Shown: positions 53,377 through 62,770, counted from the first letter of the stretch. The stretch: 64,000 bases of DNA from Acidobacterium sp. S8 (GCF_009765985.1 NZ_LMUM01000027.1:81059-145058); one strand, 5' to 3'. Translations and numbers: made by a program. Notes: generated by a model from the letters alone, not told the origin.

Positions 53377-53568
53377 CCTTTTTTCTCCGATTTCACGCAA
53401 TAAACTCCGGTTCCGGGTGGAACCGGGAAAGTGCGCATCTCATTGATGCGTCGCAGTGGTTCCGAATGGAACCGAAAGGTTCCAAACGCAACCCTTTCAG
53501 GGGTGGAGTGTCACAGTTCATCCGGTGCGAAGCACCGTCGTTGCTCCACCCCGGAATTGAACGCCGAA

Positions 53569-53883
53569 TCACGCCTTCACCGTCCGCACTGATTCCACGG
53601 GAACCGTCGCGCTGGCTGCCTTCTTCGCAGGCTGCTCGATAGCTTCGGAACTCGGGGCTTTCCGGACCCGCAACGTTGAACTGATCTGCTTCGCCTCAGG
53701 AGTCTTCAAGAAGTCCTGAAAGTCCCGATCCTTTGCGAAGACGTAGTTGAGCGCTTTATCCACCACGTCGTCAGCAGAGGCCTTAATGAAAGCGGCGTAT
53801 TGATCGACCTGGGTTGCAGTGGCCTCATCAAGCCGAACCGAGGCGCTGATTTGGCGGCTTTGAGTGATTTCGAGCAGTGGCAT
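53569..53883 (-). CDS. Small RHH-like protein of the mobilisation operon
   Basis: 104 residues from the ATG at 53883 (AAGGAGAACTAAC upstream). QSRQISASVRLDEATATQVD (about 8-27) is a ribbon-helix-helix start, followed by a helical YAAFIKASADDVVDKALNYV segment and an Ala/Lys-rich tail. Probably a DNA-binding regulator or relaxosome component. It is separated from the next gene by 192 bp. Confidence 0.6.
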   Translation of the reverse strand: MPLLEITQSRQISASVRLDEATATQVDQYAAFIKASADDVVDKALNYVFAKDRDFQDFLKTPEAKQISSTLRVRKAPSSEAIEQPAKKAASATVPVESVRTVKA

Positions 53884-53884
53884 G

Positions 53885-54160
53885 TTAGTTCTCCTTGGAG
53901 TGCAGACTTCGAACTCGTTGAACAAAACCGAAAGCGGTCGTGGCGATCTCGGCGGCGCGGTCAGTCGAAAGAGCAGAATTGCGCGATTTCAGGCTCTCGA
54001 TAAGAGATTCATAATCGACGCCTTTACGAAGCCATTGAACAGCGGCTGCTATGTCCACGGTCCGATGCGCGTAATAGTGAGGGTTCGGTTTGTCGCTCCG
54101 TATATTTGCAAGCGTTTGAACGATTTCTTGCGCGGGAATGCCGGCGTTCAACTGAGCCAT
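53885..54160 (-). CDS. Small hypothetical protein, first gene of the mobilisation operon
   Basis: A 91-residue helical protein: IPAQEIVQTLANIRSDKPNP, HYYAHRTVDIAAAVQWLRKG and the rest alpha-helical. No family known. Its ATG overlaps the stop of the truncated CHAT gene (TAATG), and its own stop is 1 bp before the next start. A gene-fusion boundary lies just upstream, at about 54190. Confidence 0.5.
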   Translation of the reverse strand: MAQLNAGIPAQEIVQTLANIRSDKPNPHYYAHRTVDIAAAVQWLRKGVDYESLIESLKSRNSALSTDRAAEIATTAFGFVQRVRSLHSKEN

Positions 54161-56403
54161 TACCCATCTCCAATCGTTCTCTGATCTGGTATGGGATCCG
54201 AATACTCCATATCGGCATAGCCGTGAAGTGCTAGATGCAAAACGTTGTACTGGTTGAGGGGTAGACGCTTGAATTGCGTTTCCGTTGCAGCGCTTCCCAA
54301 GAGCACCGTATCCGGCTTTGGAAGATCAGACGCGATCGATTCGACTTCATGTCGGCTTTCAGGCAACGCGATTAGTTCACTTCTCTCTGGACCCGATGCG
54401 GCACGCAGAATGCCGAAGAACAGCGTTTTCTTCGGCCTGTTAATTGTCCAGGCGGCCACTCCTAGATACGGCATTGGTTCGATAGCCAAATGCTGTTCGC
54501 GATGCCGGAGGATGTGGAACACTGTCCCAGATGGAACAACCGTTACCAAATGAGAAGTCAGTACGTACTGGCCACCATCCGACAAGGCCGCGAACGGCAG
54601 CAGATGAAGCTTTCCATCAGGCACCACGATGATCGATTGCGCTCGACCATAACTCGAAACCGGTTTGATCAAGTCATCAAACAGCTGCCTCGCCAACCCA
54701 TCGTCCGCCTTCTGTTTCACCACCTCCGATCGATAATCTGCCGCCTCTCTCTCCAACTCCGACTTCGCCTTCAACGTGTAACGCTTCACATCGGTCTTGC
54801 TAATCGCGAGCACGTACGAGTTCGGCTCGTCCAAGACGTATTCCAACATGAGTTCCGACGGGCGGAGATCCCGCTGCAACTCGATCAAGTTCACCGGCTC
54901 CGTCGAGAAATGGTCGGGTTTGAAATTCGGATTGATCTGTTGCTCGGTGTCGTAAATCGTTTGCAGAATGTCCTGCCTTGACCCAAGGTCATCGGTGTCC
55001 AGCAATCGCAAATTAAGATTCGTGAGAAGCTTCTCCGCAGTCGACGGCTCGTGTGGTGCGACTGGTTCGTGATCCTCAAGCGCTTGCGCTTCAACTCGGC
55101 CTCGTGCACGCTCGATTGCTCGGAATGCCTCCCTATTCTTGCCTCGATTGCTAAGCGAGGCAAAATATCGGGCATACACTTCGCTCAGCTGCCCCAGGAG
55201 CTGACGTTCAACAGTAGGTGTCGGCACTTTCGATAAGAGTGCGTCGATGAGATCTGTGCTCTTCCGGTAGAGCTCATCCGAACTCTTGGCATCCCCAAGT
55301 TTCGCTAGAATCTCTGCCTTTATCGCTAGGTCCCGCGGCACAAAATAGAGTTCATCGGGAATCTGTTTATTCGCTTGAATTGCTTCGTCAACGGCTGTGA
55401 GAGCCGGTTGCAGCTCACCTTGTTGCAGGTGCGCCTTGGCCAGTAACCCATCCGCCTGGGTTATGCCCCGCCAATATGACAACTGCTTCGCATATTGGAT
55501 GGCGCGCGAGTAGTCATCCGCCGCTCGATCCCATTGGCCCATCCGTCCGTAGACACTAGCTCGGGCTTGATAGAGCTCGTAGAGATGTCCGGCCAGGTGG
55601 TAATTGGACGCTCGTTGCATCGCCTCCGAAGCCAGTGCCAGCGCTTCTTGATTGCGCCCCATCCCGCTCAAAGCTTCGACCTTCGCATTGACCGCGATGG
55701 TCGGATACGCAACATCCGGCTTGTCCTTCGACACCTTTATTGCCTCGTCGAGCGGTCCAAGAGCTTCGCCGTACTTTTGCAGTTCGACCAAACCAGTCCC
55801 GTAGACACTCGCGTATCGAATGTGAGCAGCTGGATCAGCAACCTTGGCCACGGTCCAGGCCTTGACCACGTTCTTCTTCGCGGTAGCAATGTCTCCCAGA
55901 AGGAATGCCGCGATCCCTTGCTCGCCAATTGCCCTGGAAGCGAGCAAGTAGTGATGTCGTTGCCTGGCGAGAGCTTCGACCTGTACCCAAGTAGCTCGTG
56001 CCATCGCCGAGTCGTAATTTACTTCCAGCATCCCAAGGATCGTTAGAATGCGAAGTCTTGTCTCAGGGTCTTGCGCCTGCGGTAGCGACAGGTCGTCCGT
56101 CAGTTCCGCAAGCTGGGCCGGAACACTAATCGAGGATTCACTTTGGGCGGGAATTTCGCTGACGTGCGCGTACAGAGCCTTCGATGGCTCATGATTCCGA
56201 ATGAATCCATTTTCCGCTTGTCGGTAGAGGGGTTCTGCCGCGATCCAGTTGTTGACCCACGACTTCTCGTCGGCTTGTTCCAGCAACGCCTCTGAGGAGC
56301 CCGGAATCCTCCAATGGAGGACGTGATATCCAACAACACCCAACAGGACAGCCAGGAGCAACCCGGTAGCGATGCGAAGAGTGGGGGAGACTCTGAATCG
56401 CAA
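54160..56403 (-). CDS. TPR-CHAT protein, truncated: catalytic Cys missing
   Basis: A 747-residue protein with an N-terminal membrane anchor (about 8-28, IATGLLLAVLLGVVGYHVLH), several TPR-like helical repeats (about 50-430, e.g. YGEALGPLDEAIKV, WDRAADDYSRAIQY) and a CHAT domain (about 510-747). The domain keeps the conserved PDGKLHLLPFAAL and the catalytic His in LHLALHGYADMEY. It ends 14 residues later in unrelated sequence (IPDQRTIGDG), so the C-terminal strand with the catalytic Cys is gone. The break is near 54190. The protein cannot be an active protease; a scaffold role is possible. Confidence 0.7.
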   Translation of the reverse strand: MRFRVSPTLRIATGLLLAVLLGVVGYHVLHWRIPGSSEALLEQADEKSWVNNWIAAEPLYRQAENGFIRNHEPSKALYAHVSEIPAQSESSISVPAQLAELTDDLSLPQAQDPETRLRILTILGMLEVNYDSAMARATWVQVEALARQRHHYLLASRAIGEQGIAAFLLGDIATAKKNVVKAWTVAKVADPAAHIRYASVYGTGLVELQKYGEALGPLDEAIKVSKDKPDVAYPTIAVNAKVEALSGMGRNQEALALASEAMQRASNYHLAGHLYELYQARASVYGRMGQWDRAADDYSRAIQYAKQLSYWRGITQADGLLAKAHLQQGELQPALTAVDEAIQANKQIPDELYFVPRDLAIKAEILAKLGDAKSSDELYRKSTDLIDALLSKVPTPTVERQLLGQLSEVYARYFASLSNRGKNREAFRAIERARGRVEAQALEDHEPVAPHEPSTAEKLLTNLNLRLLDTDDLGSRQDILQTIYDTEQQINPNFKPDHFSTEPVNLIELQRDLRPSELMLEYVLDEPNSYVLAISKTDVKRYTLKAKSELEREAADYRSEVVKQKADDGLARQLFDDLIKPVSSYGRAQSIIVVPDGKLHLLPFAALSDGGQYVLTSHLVTVVPSGTVFHILRHREQHLAIEPMPYLGVAAWTINRPKKTLFFGILRAASGPERSELIALPESRHEVESIASDLPKPDTVLLGSAATETQFKRLPLNQYNVLHLALHGYADMEYSDPIPDQRTIGDG

Positions 56404-56630
56404 TGCGCACCATTACCCTTTGGTCAATTGTGCCAAAAGACATTCCCTCGAATCAATATTGCCTGATCTTAAGAGATGCAAAGATTTACACCGGCAGCTA
56501 GCAATACTTCAGTTCCTCTGAGGAGGAAACCGCTCCACGGAACATGTACGTTGGGTAAAGACGAAGATCAATAGAGCGGGCGCAAATGGTTGCGGTCTGC
56601 AGAATCGGGATGTGGCTGTACTAGGATCGG

Positions 56631-57629
56631 ATGATGGTGCCATCTACGACGCGAATTCAGCTCGACGAAGCTTTGCAGAGATACCCTGCGATCGACCGCT
56701 TGTTGGGAGCGCTGATGCGGGTTCGCTCTGAAGCGACAAATCCAGAATGCTTCCTTCTCTCGATGCTGCTGAGTGATGTGGCAAACGTCCTCGACTTCTG
56801 GGAAGACCGATCAGACAAGTTCCTCAAAGCCGTCGTAGATATTGACGATGCCGTGCAAAAGATACTCATTGAAGGCAGTGGCCACGCAAGACACGACCCG
56901 CCCCGTGGGTTTAATGCCCGCCTCAAGGATCTCTTCCTTGAAGTCTGCGTGGTCGCCGATTTGGCAGATAGGGGCCTAACCCACTTTTTCCCGGCACCTG
57001 CCGGGAAGATCAAGAACCACGATTTCAATTGCACCGTTCACTGCGATGACGGACAACCGCAAGATGGGTGTCTTGAAGTCAATAACTTGCGGTCGCCGGT
57101 CGGTATTGTCGACGCATTCGTGGAGTCTCGGAGAGCACTCGTCTCGTCCCACCCCGGGCTGTCCAAGATCGATATCGTTCTCACGCATCACTGGGACAAC
57201 ACGGTCGATGAAGCGCAGATCGACGCGATCAACTCATTCGTTGAGCACCTGAGGGACAGAGATGTGCCGTCACAAAGCACCCTGAACCTGCCCACAACAA
57301 ACGGACAAGAAGTGGAGGTCCGCGTCAATCTCAATTGGGGAGAAGGGCGGGTCGCCATGGTGCGGCCTATCGGGGGAGACTTCCCAACTGGACCCTTCAT
57401 AGCCGAGGACCGGTTATTCGAGAAGGCCGTATCAACCATCGAGAAGGCAGCCGCCCAGTTGGAATCCTGCTTTGGCTTGCGGCTTTTGGCACTAAACTTC
57501 GACACGCCTGACGCTATGCTTTCCTCTGATTTCGCCATCCGGCTGCAGGGCTACGTGAATGCGAAATGGAGTGGCGCGATCACACTTTTCGTTTTCCTCC
57601 AATACCGCTTTCTCGAATGTAATAGGTGA
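56631..57629 (+). CDS. Hypothetical protein with a possible PD-(D/E)xK-like core
   Basis: 332 residues, no signal peptide. A long N-terminal helical part (1-110) is followed by HDFNCTVHC (about 128-136) and DGCLEVNNLR (about 144-153), a spacing that could be a nuclease D...ExN site. This is only a resemblance. The last residues (QYRFLECNR) are odd: another frame at 57592-57676 continues AFSNVIGDLLLNPLLPQIAF, so a late frameshift is possible. It lies upstream of the second excisionase/integrase pair and is probably element cargo. Confidence 0.5.
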   Translation: MMVPSTTRIQLDEALQRYPAIDRLLGALMRVRSEATNPECFLLSMLLSDVANVLDFWEDRSDKFLKAVVDIDDAVQKILIEGSGHARHDPPRGFNARLKDLFLEVCVVADLADRGLTHFFPAPAGKIKNHDFNCTVHCDDGQPQDGCLEVNNLRSPVGIVDAFVESRRALVSSHPGLSKIDIVLTHHWDNTVDEAQIDAINSFVEHLRDRDVPSQSTLNLPTTNGQEVEVRVNLNWGEGRVAMVRPIGGDFPTGPFIAEDRLFEKAVSTIEKAAAQLESCFGLRLLALNFDTPDAMLSSDFAIRLQGYVNAKWSGAITLFVFLQYRFLECNR

Positions 57630-57774
57630 TCTCCTCCTGAATCCACTTCTTCCCCAAATCGCCTTCCGGAGCCTAAAAGGCTCCTCTTGATGCCAAATGG
57701 GTATCGATCTTGAAGAAAAAGGTCTTGGACACCTGCGGAATTTTGGGGCACTCTCGTGGAAAAGGAGGTCGCTA

Positions 57775-58014
57775 ATGGCACAGGTGGTCGCAAAATTTCC
57801 CCCTCGCTCAGTCGACAATCACTCATTCGGCATTCCTGATTTTGAGCCTCTCCTCAACAGTCACCAGGCCGCACAGCTCTTAGACATTCATCACAAGACC
57901 CTACAGAAGTTGGCTCGACGCGGGGAGATTCACGGCTCTCATGTAGGAAAGATGTGGCGTTTCCGCGCATCTGACCTGAATGAATGGCTGGACCGGCAGC
58001 AACGGGCCAGTTGA
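57775..58014 (+). CDS. Excisionase-like helix-turn-helix protein (second copy)
   Basis: 79 residues from the ATG at 57775 (AAAAGGAGGTCGCTA upstream). FEPLLNSHQAAQLLDIHHKT and GEIHGSHVGKMWRFRASDLN are the same HTH_17 core as the protein at 13681-13941. It precedes the second integrase by 184 bp and is probably its directionality factor. The 184-bp gap holds no gene. Confidence 0.75.
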   Translation: MAQVVAKFPPRSVDNHSFGIPDFEPLLNSHQAAQLLDIHHKTLQKLARRGEIHGSHVGKMWRFRASDLNEWLDRQQRAS

Positions 58015-58198
58015 ACATCGATCTCTCAAGATTCTCCACCGGTACTGCTCACGACCAAATTCTCGGGCCGCTGCAGGATTCAGACTCACAATTCGTCTCG
58101 CAGGCTTCCGAAAGGAAAGCAACGGGAGCGCTCGACCTCTGCCCGTCGTCGCGGTAGGCTGAAAGCAGCCATCCGTGGCGCCTTCACAAGGAGTAATC

Positions 58199-59389
58199 AT
58201 GTCAAGGCGGACACGGTATCAACAAGGAAGCGTGCAGCGCGAGAAGCGGCTTAGCGGATCGGATGTTTGGATTTATCGATGGTATGAGACCGGGACTGAC
58301 GGAACGAGCAAATACCGCAAGGCTATTGTCGGTACGGTCGCAACTCTTGCCAACGAAACCTCGGCCCTCAAAGCAGCTCAGGCGTTGCGCATTGACGCAA
58401 ACCAACAAGCCCCGCACGCGGAAGGCGGGCCGAGAACCGTTGCCGAATTGATCGCTCACTACCGGCTCAAGGAACTGGTTGGTGAGAACAAGGGACGCAA
58501 GGCATTTTCGACACGAGCCGCGTACGAATGCTACCTGAAGATCTGGATTCTCCCCCGCTGGGGAGATCTCAGAATCGACCAGGTCAAATCAGTCGCTGTT
58601 GAAGAATGGCTGGACAGCATCAAGCGGGCGAAGGCGACAAGAGCAAAGATTCGAAATATCATGAGCGCAATTTTCCATCACGCGATGCGGTACGAGTGGG
58701 TTGACCGCAACCCAATCAAACTCGTCCGTCAAAGTGCGAAGCGGGAGAAGGTGCCTGAGGTTCTCGAACTTTTCGAACTTCAACTCCTCCTCAGCAAGTT
58801 GTTCGTCCGAGAGCGCACGTTGGCTCTTCTCGACGCGGCAACCGGACTTCGGGTCAGTGAACTGCTTGCACTTCGCTGGAGCGACGTTGATTTCGAGAAT
58901 CTGGAGCTCAATGTCACTCGATCAATCTGGCATCAGGTAGTCGGCAATTGCAAGACAGAAGCTTCGGCCAAGCCCGTCCCAATGGACAGCTATATGGCGG
59001 AGGATCTGCTTCGGTGGCGGCGCCAGAGTGACTACGCAGCAGATGACGACTACGTCTTCGCTAGCGAGACCATGAAGGGCAAGCAGCCCTATTGGCCGGA
59101 CAACTTGATGAAGCGTCATATACGGCCAGTTGCCAAGGCAAATGGCATCAACAAGAACATCGGCTGGCATACATTCCGGCATTCCTTCGGCACTTTGCTG
59201 AAGGCGAACGGAGAGGATGTCAAAACCGTCCAGGAGCTCTTACGGCACGCCAATAGCAGAATCACGCTCGATGTGTACACACAAGCAGTGAGTTCAAACA
59301 AGCGGGCAGCACAGAGCAAGGTTGTTAAGATGATGGTTCCAAATCTGGGTGAAATGGAGGATAAAAAACTCTCTCAAAATGGGCGGTAG
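58199..59389 (+). CDS. Tyrosine recombinase / integrase (second copy)
   Basis: 396 residues from the ATG at 58199 (AAGGAGTAATC upstream). An arm-binding N-terminus and SAM-like domain (about 80-170) precede the catalytic residues Arg218 (TGLRVSELL), Lys252, His324 and Arg327 (GWHTFRHSFGT), His350 (LLRHANS) and Tyr360 (LDVYTQA). It lacks the Cys-rich insertion of the first integrase. It ends 80 bp from the 3' end of tRNA-Asp, the usual place for an integrase whose attB is the tRNA 3' end. Confidence 0.9.
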   Translation: MSRRTRYQQGSVQREKRLSGSDVWIYRWYETGTDGTSKYRKAIVGTVATLANETSALKAAQALRIDANQQAPHAEGGPRTVAELIAHYRLKELVGENKGRKAFSTRAAYECYLKIWILPRWGDLRIDQVKSVAVEEWLDSIKRAKATRAKIRNIMSAIFHHAMRYEWVDRNPIKLVRQSAKREKVPEVLELFELQLLLSKLFVRERTLALLDAATGLRVSELLALRWSDVDFENLELNVTRSIWHQVVGNCKTEASAKPVPMDSYMAEDLLRWRRQSDYAADDDYVFASETMKGKQPYWPDNLMKRHIRPVAKANGINKNIGWHTFRHSFGTLLKANGEDVKTVQELLRHANSRITLDVYTQAVSSNKRAAQSKVVKMMVPNLGEMEDKKLSQNGR

Positions 59390-59468
59390 AACTCTTATTG
59401 CACCCATATCGAACCCAGATTTCGATGTCACATTAGGTCCATACGTCCCGTAAGTGCTTTGGAATGTA

Positions 59469-59545
59469 TGGCGGGGACGACGGGGCTCGAACCCGCGACC
59501 TCTGCCGTGACAGGGCAGCATTCTAACCAACTGAACTACGTCCCC
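59469..59545 (-). tRNA. tRNA-Asp (GTC)
   Basis: A complete 77-nt cloverleaf on the minus strand. The acceptor stem is GGGGACG/CGTCCCC and the D-arm TTCAGTTGGTTAGAA. The anticodon arm has loop CTGTCAC (anticodon GTC). The T-arm is GCGGG TTCGAGC CCCGT, with discriminator G and an encoded CCA. The intact 3' end faces the integrase at 58199-59389, so this is likely attL of an element extending to the left. Confidence 0.95.
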
Positions 59546-59860
59546 ACATGTATTTGGCGACGAAAGATCGACGCCGCTACTGTAATTAAATTGTAGCAAA
59601 CAATTCCATGTTGCAGATGAGAGCCTTCAGAAATTTTGAGCGGATACTCAGTGAGTTCGTCGGAAGAATCTACAGAAGCGTGCGCGTAGCCGTTTCATCT
59701 GAGTTTTGCTCAAGTCTTCAAGCGAGTACCCCTCTTTCGCTTGATCATTCCAGCAGCAAATAAGATAGGGGCTGGACCGTTTGAAGATTGCTTATAAGGC
59801 AACATTCGATAACAAAATCTCCATTCTCGATGCTGCGCGCTCACCTCACCTGTTAGATGA
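59546..59860. promoter_or_regulatory. About 315 bp between tRNA-Asp and thrC
   Basis: No gene is seen. The tRNA promoter should lie at the left end (minus strand). A plausible thrC promoter is around TTGAAG ... TATAAG at 59780-59800, though the spacing is short of ideal. No riboswitch or attenuator hairpin was recognised. Confidence 0.3.
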
Positions 59861-61258
59861 ATGTTGATGCAGACAAATGCTACGCTAGCAGTATTCATGG
59901 AAAATTCAGGCCATCAACTACGTTGCACCGGCTGTGCGCGTGTCATACAACAGCATGAGTTAAAAGAAGACTTTCGCTGCGAAGCTTGCGGTGACCTTTA
60001 TGAAGTCGTCTATCCTTCCTGGAGCGCGGGCATGGCCGAGATTCGAAAGCCCAATGCGGGTGCCATGCGCTGGTTATGGAAGGAGCGTTGCTGCTCAAAT
60101 GTCGAAGTGGATCAAAGTGGTGTCTGGCGCTTTCGCGAGTTGCTGCACATCCTTCGTGACGAAGCAAACATTGTTTCGCTGCGCGAGGGAAATACTCCGC
60201 TCTACCATTTAAAAAAGATCTCTCAATCGACGGGCATCGAGCAGCTTTTTGCCAAGCATCAGGGCATGAATCCAACGGGTTCTTTCAAAGACGCTGGAAT
60301 GACAACTGCCCTCTCCGTCGCACGCGAACTCGGTTTTGAATGGGTCGCTTGCGCATCAACAGGCAACACTTCGGCTGCTATGGCAGCTTACGCGGCACGT
60401 GCTGGAATGCGGAGTTTGGTGCTCATTCCAGAGGGAAAGATTGCATGGGGCAAGCTGTCGCAAGCAATGGACTATGGCGCAGTCACGCTTCAGCTGCGTA
60501 CGGATTTCGATGGCTGTGTTCGGATATTGTCAGACGTGGTAAAGTGCGCACCTGTATATCTGCTGAATTCCGTCAATCCATATCGGTTGGAAGGGCAGAA
60601 GACGCCTGCTCTTGAAATCGCAGAGGCGTTCGATTGGGAGGTTCCCGATCATCTCATTGTTCCTGGTGGCAATCTGGCTAACAGTTCTGCATTAGGAAAG
60701 GCTTTCCTGGAGATGCAGCATCTGGGCCTGACTACAAAGACGCCGAAGATCTCCGTGATACAGGCCGAAGGCGCTAGCCCGCTCTATCGTAGTCTGCAGG
60801 ACAATGCTGGAGAAACCTTACATCCTGTCGAGGCTCAGACTCGCGCCACCGCTATTCGTATCGGAAATCCAGCCTCATGGAAAAAAGCCGTGCGCGTCAT
60901 TCAACAGACAGGCGGCTGGTGTGAGCAAGTGGGCGAAGCGGAGATCGCTCTGGCGAAAGCCGAACTGGGCGCGGAAGGCATCGGCTGCGAACCGGCCTCC
61001 GCAGTTACGCTTGCCGGATTGAAAAAGCTGGTGAAGCACGAGAGGGTGTTACCGCACGAACGTGTTGTATTGCTGTTGACAGGCCACACCTTGAAAGATT
61101 CTGACTATACCATCGCCTATCATCGCGGGGAACTATTACGTCCGGATGAGATGCAAGGTCTCGCTCCCGAAATCGAAGCGACGCGCAAGAATGCTGCGGA
61201 GCTAGACGCGTCCGCTGATCTGGTGCTGCGTGAACTAGAGAGAGCAACAATTCGATGA
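59861..61258 (+). CDS. thrC: Threonine synthase
   Basis: A 465-residue PLP enzyme that converts O-phosphohomoserine to threonine. An N-terminal zinc ribbon (CTGC ... CEAC, about 22-46) is followed by the fold-type II core. The Schiff-base Lys is in NPTGSFKDAGMT and the phosphate-binding region in ASTGNTSAAMAAYAARAG. The C-terminal substrate pocket includes EPASAVTLAG. The true start may be the ATG at 59897, which opens the zinc ribbon. It overlaps thrB by 4 bp (ATGA), so the two are one operon. Confidence 0.92.
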   Translation: MLMQTNATLAVFMENSGHQLRCTGCARVIQQHELKEDFRCEACGDLYEVVYPSWSAGMAEIRKPNAGAMRWLWKERCCSNVEVDQSGVWRFRELLHILRDEANIVSLREGNTPLYHLKKISQSTGIEQLFAKHQGMNPTGSFKDAGMTTALSVARELGFEWVACASTGNTSAAMAAYAARAGMRSLVLIPEGKIAWGKLSQAMDYGAVTLQLRTDFDGCVRILSDVVKCAPVYLLNSVNPYRLEGQKTPALEIAEAFDWEVPDHLIVPGGNLANSSALGKAFLEMQHLGLTTKTPKISVIQAEGASPLYRSLQDNAGETLHPVEAQTRATAIRIGNPASWKKAVRVIQQTGGWCEQVGEAEIALAKAELGAEGIGCEPASAVTLAGLKKLVKHERVLPHERVVLLLTGHTLKDSDYTIAYHRGELLRPDEMQGLAPEIEATRKNAAELDASADLVLRELERATIR

Positions 61259-62181
61259 CTCAGCAGCGGCTTTATCTGCGATTGCCTGCGACGTCAGCAA
61301 ACCTCGGCCCCGGCTTCGATGCGCTTGCTCTGGCCTTATCACTGCATCTCGAGATCAAAGCAACGGCTGCAAAGACTTACTCCATCTACGCCACAGGTCG
61401 CAATGCGGGTATATGCGGCGCTCTGGAACAAAACCTTCTGCTGCATACATATAAATCCGTTCTTGAGGCGAACGGGGTTATTCCACCTCCCCTCGCACTC
61501 GAAGTAAATAATGGTATTCCGCTTGGAATGGGCTGCGGCTCCTCGGCCGCCACTCGGCTGGCTGGTGTTGCGTTGGCTGCGCATTTCGGCGGACTTGACT
61601 GGAACCGAAACCAGGTTTTGACAGAAGCTTCCCGTCTTGAGGGGCATCCTGACAATACATCAGCGTGCTGGCTCGGTGGGTTTACGGTTGCATGTGAACG
61701 TGATAACGAAGTCGAGGCTATCTCTCTAACGCCGCGGAGCTTATGGCAGGCGCTCGTGGTTATGCCTACGAATCCCTTGCCGACGCCGCTTTCGCGAAAA
61801 GTGATCCCCACGTCGTTCACGCGCTCTGATGTCGTTTTCAATCTGCAGCGGGTCGCTCTATTGACGGCCGCATTTGCTACGGGACACGGAGAACTTTTGC
61901 GGACAGCAGTCGAAGATCGGATTCATCAGCCTTATCGCGTGGATGTATGTCCGCTACTGAAAAAACTTCTTCCAATTTCAGGAATGGAAGACATTTTGAG
62001 CGTGACATTGAGCGGAGCGGGACCATCCGTTCTGGTATTGGTGCAGGCTGGCGTCAATACTGCCGCTGCCAAGGAATTGGTACGAGCACACGCGGGGGAC
62101 GAAAAAATCGAGATACTCGAATGCCATCTGGAAATGAATCCGGCGCTCTGCCGGGCCGAGTCAATTTCCGCAACCCTCTGA
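61255..62181 (+). CDS. thrB: Homoserine kinase
   Basis: A 308-residue GHMP-family kinase: PATSANLGPGFDALALALSL (motif 1, 9-28), the glycine-rich ATP loop IPLGMGCGSSAATRLAG and the C-terminal LSGAGPSVLVLV. It phosphorylates homoserine to O-phosphohomoserine, the substrate of ThrC encoded just upstream. Length and motifs are normal. The start overlaps the thrC stop. A terminator follows at 62277-62315. Confidence 0.92.
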   Translation: MTQQRLYLRLPATSANLGPGFDALALALSLHLEIKATAAKTYSIYATGRNAGICGALEQNLLLHTYKSVLEANGVIPPPLALEVNNGIPLGMGCGSSAATRLAGVALAAHFGGLDWNRNQVLTEASRLEGHPDNTSACWLGGFTVACERDNEVEAISLTPRSLWQALVVMPTNPLPTPLSRKVIPTSFTRSDVVFNLQRVALLTAAFATGHGELLRTAVEDRIHQPYRVDVCPLLKKLLPISGMEDILSVTLSGAGPSVLVLVQAGVNTAAAKELVRAHAGDEKIEILECHLEMNPALCRAESISATL

Positions 62182-62276
62182 TTCGAGGTTACTTTGGATT
62201 ACCTAAGTTTTCTTTACAGCGGCTACGTAAATGTTTAAGTTCGCATCCGTGAGCAGTTCTGGGGGAGGGCTGCTCT

Positions 62277-62315
62277 AAGCGCCCGCGACTCGCAAGATGA
62301 GTCCGGGCGCTTTTT
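62277..62315 (+). terminator. Rho-independent terminator after thrB
   Basis: AAGCGCCCG (62277-62285) pairs with CGGGCGCTT (62304-62312) and a T-run follows to 62315. It closes the thrC-thrB transcript. Confidence 0.8.
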
Positions 62316-62421
62316 AGCACTTGGAACGGGTTATTGCCGAGTGCGACTTTTTTAGACCATTTATCATCCAATAGAGTGGCTTATAGACTCGAGACGAGTC
62401 GGAATGGAATAAAGGAGGAGC

Positions 62422-62754
62422 ATGGCAGGTCTGGCAGTATTAGAGGTAAATGACGCGAGCTTTGAGCAGGAGGTGCTGCAGTCGGATCAGCCAGTCCTGG
62501 TTGATTTCTGGGCAGGATGGTGTGGTCCCTGTAAAGCACTGGCTCCTATCGTTGACGAGGTTGCTTCTGAGTTCAGTGGCAAACTGAAGGTCATGAAGAT
62601 GGACGTGGACCGGAATCAGGCCACACCGATGCGTTATGGCATTCGCGGAATTCCTGCCTTACTGATTTTCAAGGGCGGCAAAGTGGCAGACCAGATCGTT
62701 GGCTATGTGCCGAAAGATACGATCGCGCGCAGCATCGCGCGAGTGATTGAGTAA
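62422..62754 (+). CDS. trxA: Thioredoxin
   Basis: A 110-residue canonical thioredoxin with active site WAGWCGPCKALAP (about 29-41), the cis-Pro motif GIRGIPALLIF, and normal length. It is the general cytosolic disulfide reductase, recycled by thioredoxin reductase (not in this window). The start follows AAAGGAGGAGC. A bidirectional terminator separates it from the convergent lexA. Confidence 0.95.
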   Translation: MAGLAVLEVNDASFEQEVLQSDQPVLVDFWAGWCGPCKALAPIVDEVASEFSGKLKVMKMDVDRNQATPMRYGIRGIPALLIFKGGKVADQIVGYVPKDTIARSIARVIE

Positions 62755-62770
62755 GCTGCAATTGAGACTT

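Noticed and set aside
53377-53568. oriT in the gap of the mobilisation operon
   Set aside because: The stretch has GGTTCC/GGAACC-type repeats (53410-53480), but no nick-site motif or arrangement clear enough to call an origin of transfer.
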